Assembly (NCBI GenBank): GCA_026002995.1
Contig: BPGK01000001.1
Span: 2,170,001-2,234,000, forward strand
Origin: Gaiellaceae bacterium
Lineage (GTDB): Bacteria; Actinomycetota; Thermoleophilia; Gaiellales; Gaiellaceae
Direction: 5' to 3'
DNA length: 64,000 nucleotides
Part shown: one piece after another, positions 34,427-44,916 of the stretch
Numbering within the stretch: the stretch's first letter is position 1
Layout of the letters: each line of letters starts with the position of its first letter
Notes under the pieces: generated by a model
Database searches by the model: none
The model's input: only the letters and a program-made list of their open reading frames with translations
Told to the model about the DNA's origin: nothing
Program-made: the position numbers and the translations under genes

Positions 34427-35584
34427 CTACTCTCCGCCCTCGTCGAGCTGCTTTTGCTGACGGCGAAGCAGAAGGCTCACGGGCGAAGGGCCGGGTTCGT
34501 CCGCGGGAGTCTCTGGGCTGATCGCTCGACCGAAGGTACGCCGCGTCATAATCACTCGTTCTTCCTCTTTCTGGGCTGGATCGAGCGGCTCGATGAAGGG
34601 CGCGAACGCGGTCAGCTCGAGCTGGAGCGCTCGCGCTCTCTCCTCGCGGTGCCTGTGCCGTCCTGACTGACTGGCCGTGTAGGTAGCGAGCCCGCCGAGG
34701 ACAGCAGACACCGCCAGCTTGGCGACGAGCGCCTCCGCCTCCTGATCGCCCACAAACACCGCGTACAGGCCAACTGCCACGGCTCCGAGCGCAAGCGCGA
34801 TCGTCAGCAACCGCATCCTGTCTGCGGCAGCTCGCTGTTGCGCGACTTCCTCTCCGAAGCGTTCAGCGGTACCGGCAAGTCCAATAGCGCCCACAAGTGC
34901 CGAACTCTCCTGCTCCATTCGGCGGATCTGAGCGACGTGCGACTCGACTTCCTCTCGCGCTTCTGCCTGTAGCTGGCTCAGTGCGTCGCGCAAGGACTGA
35001 AGCTCGCCATGATACTCCGTCGTTCGAGCTTCCTGTGCCGCCGCGAACTCACCGCTGTGCCGCTGAAGCATCGTGTCGAGTTCCGTACGGTTGGCGGTCA
35101 GGGACGTCTCGAGCTCGGTGATCCGCTGTTGAATCGCATCAGCCTGCGCGTTTGCTTCGTCAAACTTCTTGTCAATCTCGGCATGTCGCCGAGCAAGCGC
35201 CTCGAGTCGCTCGCGCGCGTTGCGCTCGAAGGTGGCCGCCGCGTCACGGAGTGACTGCTCGAGATCGCGTCCCCGCGCGACCGGAAGTCGGAGGGTCGCG
35301 TCGATGACACGAGTCGCGTAAGCATCGGCGCTCTGAGCCGCAGCTTGCGGATCGGCACTGATCGTCGAAGCTGCAGCCTCGATCTCGTTGATCGCAGTGT
35401 CCGAGATGAGCAGAGGGTCGCTAGTCGCAACCATCAGTTGCGCGTACGACAGAACATGGCCCAGGTGATCGCGACCGTCCGCCGCGACCTCGTCAAGCGA
35501 GTCCCCGCTCAGCCCATCGAGCGCCTCTCGCGCTCCAGCGATCGCAACTCGAAGACGCTCTCGGCGTTCTTCTCTGTCGCTCAT
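34427..35584 (-). CDS. Coiled-coil membrane protein of unknown function
   Basis: The 385-residue protein has long heptad-rich helices (about residues 95-235, rich in Ala, Glu, Arg, Gln), then two transmembrane helices (LTIALALGAVAVGLYAVFV and LVAKLAVSAVLGGLATY, about 265-310) and a soluble tail. There is no recognised family. The layout recalls membrane-anchored sensor or effector proteins in defence islands, but that is inference. ATG 35584 was chosen because upstream codons are GC-noise. Confidence 0.6.
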   Translation of the reverse strand: MSDREERRERLRVAIAGAREALDGLSGDSLDEVAADGRDHLGHVLSYAQLMVATSDPLLISDTAINEIEAAASTISADPQAAAQSADAYATRVIDATLRLPVARGRDLEQSLRDAAATFERNARERLEALARRHAEIDKKFDEANAQADAIQQRITELETSLTANRTELDTMLQRHSGEFAAAQEARTTEYHGELQSLRDALSQLQAEAREEVESHVAQIRRMEQESSALVGAIGLAGTAERFGEEVAQQRAAADRMRLLTIALALGAVAVGLYAVFVGDQEAEALVAKLAVSAVLGGLATYTASQSGRHRHREERARALQLELTAFAPFIEPLDPAQKEEERVIMTRRTFGRAISPETPADEPGPSPVSLLLRRQQKQLDEGGE

Positions 35585-35723
35585 GACGCTGTTACGTCGG
35601 CGCGGGGCGGGTGGGCGGCGCGGGGGTCGGCGGGCGGGGGGTCGAGGCGGGTCTGGTGCGGGCGGGCGACAGCGCGGACGCCAACCACATTCCCGGACAC
35701 TTCGCTGCCGCCGAAAGACGACC
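35585..35723 (+). promoter_or_regulatory. G-tract-rich intergenic region (potential G-quadruplex)
   Basis: From about 35597 to 35672 the plus strand carries at least nine runs of three or more G with short loops (for example GGGGCGGGTGGGCGGC). This is a G-quadruplex-type motif in the 139-bp gap upstream of the coiled-coil gene. Its effect on transcription is unknown. Confidence 0.4.
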
Positions 35724-36017
35724 TCACGAGCCTCTCTCCTTGATCTGCACGGATCGCGGCTCCACGTGCCTCGCACCGATGACGCGAACCGTCGTCCGGC
35801 CCGAGCTGTCCGGCTCGTAGAGAAGCGTAATCGTGGCCCCGCCGAGTGCGTGCTCGTCACAGAGAAACGCATCGGCATCCGGCGCCCAGAGCGCCGCAGT
35901 CTTCCCCTTCCCGTGCGCAGTCGGCTGGTCGTGCCACACGCGGCAGCGGACACCAAGCTTGTTCCGGCCCTCGCGCGGACACCCCGGAATCACGCACTGC
36001 CGATGGTCCGGACTCAT
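35724..36017 (-). CDS. Small Cys/His-rich (putative zinc) protein
   Basis: The 97-residue protein has Cys8 and Cys13 (QCVIPGCPREG), Cys25 and His29 (VRCRVWHD), and Cys53 and His56 (LCDEHAL), spaced like a zinc-binding fold. No family is recognised. Its ATG overlaps the upstream gene (ATGA), so it is the last gene of the NYN-methyltransferase-helicase operon. Confidence 0.6.
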   Translation of the reverse strand: MSPDHRQCVIPGCPREGRNKLGVRCRVWHDQPTAHGKGKTAALWAPDADAFLCDEHALGGATITLLYEPDSSGRTTVRVIGARHVEPRSVQIKERGS

Positions 36018-36742
36018 GCGACCCCGCCAAGGTGCGGCTCGATGACGCGCCAGATTCCCGCTTCGCGCTCAGGCCTTGGGACGAGTGCCTGCCGGTTGAC
36101 GCGGTATGAGGGCTTAAACCCCGCTCCCGCGACGACGTCCGCGACCGGGATGCGGACCGAGCGGACGTCGCTGAGAAGGATCAGCCATCGGAACTCCGGC
36201 GAGCCCCAAAGCTCGTTGGTCGCTGCGTCGCTGCACCCCTTGCCGATCACCCGCGCTGCGCACTCGAAGTACTGCCCGGTCGAGAAGAGCGCAAGCGTTC
36301 CTTCGAAGATCCTGTCCCAGGTCGTCGGCGCTCGGCCGCGCGACCCGGCGAGCCCCGAGTCGCGAAGGCCCCACGCGGCCAGTTCTCCGTGAGCCCGTTC
36401 CCGAATCTCAGCCGCCTGGCTCGGAAGCCAAGCATCGAGGCGTCCGAGCTCGACTCCGCTCTGCACCGTCTTTCGTAAGTGGCGCGCCGCCTCCTCGCCC
36501 ACCGCGGGGAGGAAGAGGAACGACGGCGGGCGCGGCGCCCGAAGCGACACGGGAGCGAAGACATCGGTTCCGGCGAGCGCCGCGATCTCTCGGTCGACCT
36601 CGGCGACGAGTCGCTCTACCTCGTGGAGACGATCGAGCAGCGCCCCGGCCCGTGCGATCGTCTTCCCGTCGCGCCGCGCCTGGGCCGCATCGATCAACTC
36701 GTCGATGCGGCGGCGAGTCGCCTCGAGCCACTCGCTGCTCAT
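36014..36742 (-). CDS. Unknown protein of the methyltransferase-helicase operon
   Basis: The 242-residue protein has a helical, charged N-terminal 70 residues (possible coiled coil) and a mixed C-terminal part with FSTGQYFECAARVIGKGC and RIPVADVVAGAG. I do not recognise it. It is coupled by ATGA overlaps to the helicase upstream and to the Cys/His-rich gene downstream, so it belongs to the same functional unit. Confidence 0.6.
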   Translation of the reverse strand: MSSEWLEATRRRIDELIDAAQARRDGKTIARAGALLDRLHEVERLVAEVDREIAALAGTDVFAPVSLRAPRPPSFLFLPAVGEEAARHLRKTVQSGVELGRLDAWLPSQAAEIRERAHGELAAWGLRDSGLAGSRGRAPTTWDRIFEGTLALFSTGQYFECAARVIGKGCSDAATNELWGSPEFRWLILLSDVRSVRIPVADVVAGAGFKPSYRVNRQALVPRPEREAGIWRVIEPHLGGVA

Positions 36743-39700
36743 CTGGCCTCGTCGCCCACGCTCTGCGAGCGCTCCCTCGGGGTGATGCACATCCAGCAGA
36801 CGACGCGCAGGTCCCCCACCTCGATCTCGGGCAGGTCGGGGATCGGCGCAGGTTTCTCGAGACCGAGGTCGTCGGCGAGCGCCTTGATGCGCGCGATCCG
36901 CTCGCTCGCCCCCAGGCCCTCCTCCCGCAGGATCGCCCGGAACTGCCGCAGGTACCGCTCCGCGTACGGAGCCCGCAGGCGCTCGCAGAGCTCGTCGGCC
37001 TCGGCCCCCGTCATCCCCTCCGGAAGCGGGCCCGCTCGCACGAGCTCGACCGCCCGCAGCATCGCGCGCGGCACCTCCGGACGCACGTTGGCGGGGTCGG
37101 CGCGGAAGTTCCAGTCGGCGACGATCCGCTCCGAGGCGATCTCCCAGGCAGCCACCGCCCGCTCGAGCGCCCAGTCGTCGAGCACGCGCGGCTCCCCGGC
37201 TCCCCCCGGCGGCCGCGCAAGCTCGAGCGCGAGCAAGGTCGCACTCTCGCCGTTCCCGAGCCCGACGCGATCTCCCTGCACGGCGCAGAGCCGCGCGACC
37301 GGGTCGTCTGCGACCCGATAGCAGAAGACGAACGTCTCGACGCCCACCGCCCCCGCGAAGCCGCTCCCGGCTCCGTAGGGCAGCGCCTCGATCCGCTCGC
37401 GCGCACCCTCCTGCAGCGCTTGGCGGAGCTCCTGCCGCAGCTCCTCGCCGGACACGATGCCTCCGTGTGGGCTTCCCTCCAGGAAGAGCGTGGGGTCGCC
37501 GCGCCGCAGCCGCTCGATCTCCTCGCGCCGCTCGGCGAAGACGGTGTCCTCGGTGCGCGACCCGGGGAGGATCTCCGCCGCCACCCCGATCGAGGCCGCC
37601 GCCTGCGAGATCTTGCGATGCAGCCGCTCCTCGAGCCCGAGCAGCTCGTCGAGCACCCGGTCCGGGAAGAAGCAGCGCAGGTAGACGTCCGACCACTGCG
37701 ACCCGATGCGGTCGATCCGCCCGTGGCGCTGCACGAGCCGCATCGGATTCCAGGGGAGGTCGTAGTTGACGATGTGCCGCGCCTGCTGGAGGTTGACGCC
37801 CTCGCTCAGGACGTCGGTGGTCACGAGCAGGTCGTAGAGGTCGGGCGTCCCCTCGGGCGCCTCGCTCGAGACCGGCGCGAAGCCCTGCACCACCGAGCCC
37901 TTCTCGCCGCGGCTCCCTGAGATCGCCGCCACGCGGCCGTGATAGGCGGCCAGTCTCGGGTTGCGCTCGACTTCCCGCTCGATCCCCTCCAGGATCCAGT
38001 CGACGGTGTCGCTGTAGTAGCTGAAGACGAGCACCTTGCGGCCGTCGCGCACCTTCTGCTCGCCGACGAGCTCCGCTTCGGCCTCGGCTGCGATCGCCTC
38101 GAGCTCCGCCACGAGCGCGCGCAGCTTGGGGTCGGAGTCGACATCGAGCGCGTCCGCCTCGGCCGCGAACGCGAGCAGGAGGTCGCGGTCCGCCTCCACG
38201 TCCCGCCGCAGCCGGGCGACGTCGAACTCGCCGGCGGGCTCGAGGTCGGCCTCGAGCTCGGTGAGCAGCTCCTCGGCCTCGTCGGAGTCGGCCGCGGCCC
38301 AGGCGCCGAGGCTGTCACCCGTCGCGACGTAGCCGCGCCCGAGCAGGTCGAGGAACGCGTCGTGGGAGGCGGCCATCTTGCGGCAGGTGGCCGCAAACGC
38401 GCGCGCCGAGCTCTCGAAGCGCTTGAGCAGGCCCGAGCGGACGAGCCCTGTGTGCAGGATCTCGTACTGCTCCGCCGGCCTGCCGAGGCGGTAGCGCGAG
38501 GGCGAGTAGCGGGCCATCGTCAGCTCGCCGGACTGCGGGTCGAGCGGGTCGTCGACCTCGAGCGCCGCCGCGAAGCGCTCGAGGAAGCCGGGCAGCGCGC
38601 CCTCGAGGTCGTAGTCGACCCGGACGCGGTGGGGTCGGGAACTCGACCGGCACCTCGGTCCCGTCGCGCGAGCTCGACCCGGTCGTCGGCGTACCAGCGT
38701 GCGTACGAACGGCCGGGTTCTCCGCACGGCGACCGCGTCGAGGACGTCGAAGAGGTGGTCGGGCGAGAGGTCGCCCGGGTCGCGCCGCTGCGCCTCGTGG
38801 AAGTGCGCCCGCAGGGACGGGATCCCCTGGCTGCAGGAAGGCCGCGTCGTCCTTGACGAAGTAGGAGAGAAGCGCGTAGCAGGTCCCAGAGCGAGTTGTT
38901 GACCGGCGTCGCCGTCAGCAGGACGAGCTTCTTCGGCGGCGTCCGCCGGCGAGCAGGCGGCGAAGCGCCTCCGCGCGCTGCGTGGCGGGGTTGCGCGCGT
39001 TGTGCGCCTCGTCGACGACGACGAGCGCGTACTCGCGGATGTCCCAGTCGAGCGTCGTCCGACCCCGGCTCGGCCTTGGGGTTGATCCGGGAGTCGGCCA
39101 CGAGCTCGTCGTAGGAGCGCGTCTCGACCCGCATGTCGAAGCGGGCGAGGAACTTCCGCCACGGCCCGTCGCGCAGCGCCGCCGGCGCGACCACGAGCAC
39201 GCGCTGCCGGTTCTCGAAGTACGCGCGCCGGATCAGCTCGCCGGCGATGAACGTCTTGCCGAGCCCGACCTCGTCGGCGATCGAGCACGCCGTTTCGCTC
39301 GTCGAGGATGCGGGTCGCGCGCAGCAGGCCGTGCTCCTGGAAGCGGGTGAGGCGGATCTCCCGCGTGCGCGCGGCTCGGCCTCCGCGCCGAAGCTCGTCG
39401 CCGTACAGCTCCCAGAGCATGCGCAGGAAGACGTCGTAGGGCGGCGTGCGGGAGGAAGCGCGGCTCGTACAGCGCCGCGAGGTCGAACGGCTCGGCCTCG
39501 TCCCACCAGCGCTCGAACCAGTCCGCGACCCGCTCGACGACGCACGGCTGGAACTGGCCGAGCGCGAGCTCGAGGTTGCGCGCGAGGCCCGCGCCGGTGA
39601 GGTTGGCGCTGCCCGCGACGACCCCGTCGAGGCCCGGTCTCGACGAGGATCGCCTTCGCGTGCAGGAAGTGGTCACGCAGCCGGCGCACCTCGACCCGGC

Positions 39701-40103
39701 CGCTGCGCAGCCACTCGACGAGCGCGCGCGTCGCCCGGTCGGCCTCGATGCGTGAAGCCGAGCGCGTCACGCGCCTCGACGAGCCGGCGAAGTGGCTCGC
39801 GAGCGCCTCCTCCCGCGCCCGCCGCGCCGCCGCCTGCGGCGTCTCGCCGTCGCGCAGACGACGCCGGCGCTCGGGCTCCTGCGGCTCGGCACCGACGAGT
39901 AGCCGTACGCGGCCCGCCCGCGCGAGCTGCTCGCGGAGCTGCGTGAAGCCGCCGACGTCGAAGTAGGCGGTCGCGACCGCGAGCGCGTACGGCTCGCGGA
40001 GCTGCCCGTCGAGGCCGTCGAGGTAGCGGCGCAGCGCCTCGGCGATCGTCTCCCCGTCGCCGTTCAGGAGCACCTCGGAGCGGAAGCCCGCCCGGACGCT
40101 CAT
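36739..40103 (-). CDS. PLD-nuclease-SNF2 helicase fusion, many frameshifts in the 5' half
   Basis: Stitched across frames the protein has about 1,100 residues. The N-terminal phospholipase-D-type nuclease has HFLHAKAILVET then VVAGSANLTGAG (HxK and GSxN). The SNF2-type helicase follows with EVGLGKTFIAGEL, VVVDEAHNARN, LLTATPVNNSLWDL and, intact in one frame from about 38635 to the stop, VTTDVLSEGVNLQQA and VQRHGRIDRIGS. The start MSVRAGFRSEVLLNGDG at 40103 overlaps the methyltransferase stop. At least ten single-base insertions lie between 38637 and 39650. The family resembles DISARM DrmD-like and related restriction helicases, here fused to a nuclease. Confidence 0.75.
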
Positions 40104-43100
40104 CACGGCCACCGCCAGCGACGTCAGGCAGGCGAAGTGCGCGAGCACCCGCTCGCAGCCGCGGCCCGTAGTCCCAGCTTGGATGGAACGTCTCGAAGAC
40201 GTGGCGCAGCTGCCGTCTCGTCGAGGCCGTACAGGTGCGCGACGCAGGCGTCGAGCTCGGCGATCAGCTCCTCCTTCTCCTCGCCGAGGTCACGCTCGCG
40301 ACGGGCACGCCGACGCGCGCCGCCCAGTCGGCGTAGCGCTCGTCCACGCGGCGCAGCCGCCCGGCGATCTCCTCCACCCGCCGCCGGCAGCGGGTGGTCG
40401 CGGCCCGGGTCCGGGTTCGGGAACGAGTTGAAGAGGAAGAAGTTGACGTGCGTCTCGACGACGCAGCGGGCGTACCAGTCGAGCGGGAGCGAGCAGAGCA
40501 GGCCGAGCAGGAAGGCCTCGTCGCGCTCGTCGCCGCGTGCCGGAAGAGGAGATACGGCGCCTGGTTGACGAGCACGACGTTCGGCGGCACGAGGCGGCGA
40601 TCACCGTGCGCTGGTTGGTCCGGTTCGTGACGTCGCGGAAGGCGATCCGCGGGCGCAGGCAGGGCAGCGTCGAGGGATCGTCGTGCCAGGCGGCCGGCAT
40701 CTCCGAGAAGGCCGAGTTCGACTCCGCGAGCCGCCTCGCCGCCGCTCGACTCCTCGGACGACGACGCCGGATCCAGGCCCAGGCGTAGCGCTCACCCGTA
40801 TCGGGTTCCCAGATGTTGAACGACGAGCCCTTGTACACCGGCCAAGCCTGTCGCCCGCGATCGCTCGCGGCTCAGGTCGAGAAGCTGCTTGTCGTTGGTC
40901 GCGTGGAGCTCCGCTGAACGGGTCGCCCGCTCCAAGCCTGTGCTCATCACGCTCCGATCGAGGGGTGCGAGCGAAGCTGCAGGAAGACGTCCACGCGACT
41001 CGGCGCTCGGGAGGAGCGGGAACGACGCCGACTCCGTCCAGGCGAGAAGGCCGTCGACGGGCAGGCCGTCGGTGTCCGCAGTCCTTGCCCGCGGCGTACT
41101 CGGCGAGGCGCGGAACGGCCCGCGCACGGGGATCGTCCCGACCCCGCCTCCCGGCCGCGGAGGACGAGCCGCAACGGTGTACGCGGGCTCGGCGTCGTCG
41201 AACACCCAGCCCCCGGTGTTGAGCAAGCGTCGTGACGTCGGCGAAGCCGCCCTCGGCGAGCACCGCCTGGCGCCACTCGCTCGAGCCCTTCGCCGAGAGC
41301 GCTGAGCGGGGGAGGACGACGCCGGCCGCGCCGCCGTCGCGGGCGAGCCGCCAGAACCGCCAGGCGAACGCCTTGTAGAGGTCGGGGTCCCCCGTGCCCA
41401 TGCCGGGAAGGGCCCGAGGAGAGTACCTGCGGAGTGCGCTCTGCGTCCGCCGAGCGCTTGCTCGTACTCGGCACGAGATCGGGGCGTCGACTGCGCAGCC
41501 GCTCGATCTCCCGCCGCTGATCGCTCCTGCGGCAGCGCTTCGAGGCCGGGGAAGCGGAGCGCCCAGAAGCCGAGCTCCTCGACAGTCGCTCTCCTCCCAG
41601 GGCGGGTTGCCGAGCAGGCAGTCGAAGCCCGGCCGCTCGCGCAGGAACACCTCCGGGAAGGCGACCGGGAAGTGGAGCGCCTGCAGCTCGCGGGCGAGCG
41701 CGGCCGCGCGCGCCGCGTCTGCGTGCGCGGCGAGCTCCTCCTCGGTGACGCTGCCCGGCAATGTCGCTTCGCCCAGCCGGTGCGCGACGACGAGATCGAG
41801 CGCCGTCCGGAGCGGCGCGAGCTCCTGCTCGGCCGCGGCGGCGGCGGCCCGCGCCTCGTCGACGTCGGCGGAGGTCGCGTCGGCGATCGTCGCGAGCCGG
41901 CGCAGGTGCGGCTCCGCGCGGCCGAGGAACGCGAGCAGCGGGTCGCGCAGCACGGAGAGCTGCTCGTCGTGCGTGGGGTCGAGCGCCTCGATCGCTTCCT
42001 CGATCGTCGCGACGCCCGTGAGGCTGTTCCCCTGCACGAGGTTGCGGTCGAGGAACGAGAGCGGCAGGCCGGGGACGAAGGTGTGGATCCAGAGCGCGAG
42101 GCGGGCGAGCTCGACCGCGATCAGGTTGAGGTCGACCCCGTAGATGCAGCGTCTGGCGACGAGGCGGCGGAGCAGGCTCGAGCTCTCGATCTCGACGCCT
42201 GCGAGCGGGCCGAGCGCCGTCCGGGCGGCGGCCCGCAGCGCCTCGAGCTCGCGCTCGACCCCGGGAACACGGTGCTCGGCGAGGAAGCCCGAGAAGCGGG
42301 CCTCGATGCGGTCGACGGCGGCGACGAGGAAGTGCCCCGAGCCCATCGCGAGGTCCGCGCAGCGGAAGTCGAAGAACGCCTCGGCCGCCTTGGCCTCCTC
42401 GCCCGCCTCGAGCAGAGCCGAGATCCGCTCGAGGTGCGCCTCGAGCGCAGGCGCGAGCGCGCGGTCGAGCAGGTGCTCGACCGCGAACGGCTTCGTGAAG
42501 TAGGAGCCTGTCGCCTTGCGCGCGCCCGAGCGGTCGTGGAAGTAGACCTCGCCGGCACGCACGACCGGCTCCTCGCCCGGCTTGGCAGGGACGTAGGTCC
42601 CCTTCTTGTCGAGTGCGAGATCGATCGGCGCGAGCGAGAGCTCGGACTCGAGCAGGCCTTCGTAGATCGTCCCGAACTCGCGCACGGACAGGCTGCGGAA
42701 GTCGACCGGGCCCGGCGCGCCCTCGCGCGTGAGGTCGACGAGCAACGCCGCGAGCGCCGGGCCGATCTCGGCGTTGGTCAGCTCCAGGCCGTCGATCGCA
42801 GCTCCGGCCCGGCTGAGCGCAGGATCCGAGGAGAAGAGGCTGCCGCCGTAACGCGGCACCCCCCACTCGCGGTGACCGAGCTCGATCGCGCGGAAGAGCG
42901 CCCGCACGCGTCCCCAGAGGTCCCGCTGGGCGGGGTCGAAGTCGAGCTCGCCCGCGCGCCGGCGCTCGGCCAGCTCGACGGCGAGCCGCTTGAGGGAGTT
43001 CTCGCGGTAGAGCTCGTTCGCCTCGTAGGGAAGGAGGCCGCGGTCCTCCCCGTAGGCGACGAAGAGCAGCCGGAAGAGGATCACGAGCGTCTGCTCGTAG

Positions 43101-44152
43101 GCGTCGCCGAGGTCATGCTCGGTCGGCTCGTGCGTGCCCGCGGCGTGGCGCGCGACCGCCGTCGCGAGGGCGGGGACGGCGTCGAAGTAGACCCGGTCGC
43201 GCAAGCGCGCCCCGAGGTCGGCGGCGAAGCGGCCGGAGGACTCGAGCAGCTCCTCGAGCGTCCCTCCCTCGTCGAGCGCGCGCGGCGAGAAGACGAGGTC
43301 GAGGTAGCCGGCGCGGTCCGTCGGCAGGAGCGCGAGGTCGAGCCCGAAGCTCGTCAGCGCGCGCCCGCGCCGGCCGACGCCGACGTCTGGCTTGACCGAG
43401 TAGAGACGGATCTGCCGCCCGCGGGTGAGGACGACCCAGGCGAGACCACGCCGCTCGGCGACCGCGAGCGCGTGCGAGACGGGGCTCTGCCCGCCGAAGC
43501 GGGGCTCGCCGCGGTCGAAGTCCTCCCGCTCGTCCAGGAAGACGGCGAGCGCGCGGCGGCGCTCGTTCACGAGCAGCTCGACCGAAAGCGCGTCCGCGGA
43601 CTCGGTGCGGAAGCCAAGCGCGGCGACGAGGTCGCGGCCGGAGCGGCCGAGCAGCGGCCGGGCGCGCTCGCACGCCTCCGCCCAGTCCGGCCGCGTCGGT
43701 ACTCCCTCCATGAGGTCGTGGAGCGCGAGCAGCCCGTCGTTGCGGACGCCCGGAAGGGCCTGTTCCGCCTCATCGAGGCTCTCGAGGAGCAGCCGCAGAG
43801 CGGCGTGGCCGTCGGGCTCGTCGAGAACGGCGGCGGCGAGGCGCGCGGCATGCTCGGGCTCGAGCTCCCGGATCGGCGGCTGCTCGCCGACCGGCCCGCA
43901 GGTGACGGCTTTGCTCGAGCCGCCGTCCGGATACGTGACGACGAGCAGAACCGGCTGGCTTCCGTCCGAGCGGGTGCGCCAGAGGTCGCGCACCGCCTGC
44001 GCGCGGGGACGGGCGGCCGCGCGCGCGAGCGCGACCTCGGCGCGGAAGGAGTCGCCCCGCCCGCGCCACCAGCACTCGGGCGTCAGCCCCCACGGCGGCG
44101 CCTCGACGCGCCACGTTCGCGGCTCGCGCTCGGGAAGGAAGTCCTCAGGCAT
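40103..44152 (-). CDS. Eco57I/type IIG-like adenine methyltransferase, frameshifted in the 3' third
   Basis: About 1,350 residues when frames are joined. The intact 44152-41590 part has an N-terminal restriction-like region and an N6-adenine methyltransferase core. The SAM motif is FDFRCADLAMGSGHFLVAAV, followed by RRCIYGVDLNLIAVELARL and the catalytic LLGNPPWEE. Downstream, MGTGDPDLYKAFAWRFWRL, LNTGGWVFDDAEP, SAELHATNDKQLLDL and YKGSSFNIWEPDTGERYAW lie in successive frames. These are the target-recognition region of this enzyme class (DrmMI/PglX-like size). It overlaps the helicase as TGATG and follows the NYN gene by 15 bp. Confidence 0.78.
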
Positions 44153-44167
44153 GGGATCGACTTCGGC

Positions 44168-44773
44168 TCATCGAGTCATCAGGCCCATGACGGAGTCGAG
44201 CTCGATCGAGGCCCACGAGGTTCGCTTGAGCTCGAACCCGTGATTTGCCCAAGTTGCGTTGATCACCTTGCGACCGCGGGACTGAATCCAGTCCACCGCC
44301 GGCACGTGATCGGCATCACTCGACAGGAGAATCGCTACGTCGTATGCATCCTCGCCCGCGAGTGAGAGGAGATCCGTGACGATCGCCGTATCGACCCCCT
44401 TCTCCGGCGCCCACGTAAAGAGAGCGCCACAGTGCTGGCAGTTCTCGTTGTCGTTGTCACAAGACGAACAGTGCACCTTCCGTCCTTTCGACCTCCGCTC
44501 GCGAACCTTCACGCGGAAGCTCGGCTGGCGGTCAAGGAACGTCTCGAGCCACTGACGCAGCTTGCCCTCACTCGCTGGGTTGACGGAGGCGTAGACCAGC
44601 GTCTCCTCGAGGGAGAGAACCTCGGTGGTGCCAGCAACCTCGAGCTTCTTGCGCGCCTCATCGAGCAGTACGCGTGGAACAGCAGGCCAATCGAGCTTCG
44701 CGCCACCCGACCGCTGATTCCAGTTGAGCTGGAAGTTCCAGAAGTCGATGAAGACGCGCGTTCTGTAAGCCAT
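44168..44773 (-). CDS. NYN/LabA-type endonuclease with inserted zinc ribbon
   Basis: The 201-residue protein has a PIN-like NYN fold: Asp10 in VFIDFWNFQ, GVDTAIVTDLL (Asp128, Asp134) and LSSDADHVPAVDWIQ (Asp153, Asp155). Residues 102-115 form CSSC-x6-CQHC, a zinc ribbon inserted before the catalytic aspartates. NYN proteins usually cleave RNA. It is the first gene of the operon leading into the methyltransferase and helicase, from a good promoter inside the end of the ImmA/IrrE gene. Confidence 0.82.
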   Translation of the reverse strand: MAYRTRVFIDFWNFQLNWNQRSGGAKLDWPAVPRVLLDEARKKLEVAGTTEVLSLEETLVYASVNPASEGKLRQWLETFLDRQPSFRVKVRERRSKGRKVHCSSCDNDNENCQHCGALFTWAPEKGVDTAIVTDLLSLAGEDAYDVAILLSSDADHVPAVDWIQSRGRKVINATWANHGFELKRTSWASIELDSVMGLMTR

Positions 44774-44811
44774 CCCGGCCCCCTACGCTCGTATCGTCCC
44801 TAAACGCAATA

Positions 44812-44835
44812 CGGGGAACGCTCTCGCGTTCCCCG
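44812..44835 (-). terminator. Perfect 10-bp stem-loop in the NYN leader
   Basis: CGGGGAACGC (44812-44821) and GCGTTCCCCG (44826-44835) pair exactly around a TCTC tetraloop. It lies between the candidate promoter and the NYN start, so it may be a terminator for upstream transcription or an attenuator of the defence operon. Confidence 0.5.
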
Positions 44836-44888
44836 GGGACAACATACGCCCAGGCTCAAAAGCCCGAGCGGGGATGTAATGGCAGCTA

Positions 44889-44916
44889 AGGATAGCGCAG
44901 ATCATCCGCTTGTCAA
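44889..44916 (-). promoter_or_regulatory. Sigma-70-type promoter for the NYN-methyltransferase operon
   Basis: On the minus strand TTGACA (44916-44911), a 16-nt spacer and TATCCT (44894-44889) match the consensus well. The -35 box overlaps the corrected stop of the ImmA/IrrE gene. The leader to ATG 44773 would be about 110 nt. Confidence 0.6.
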
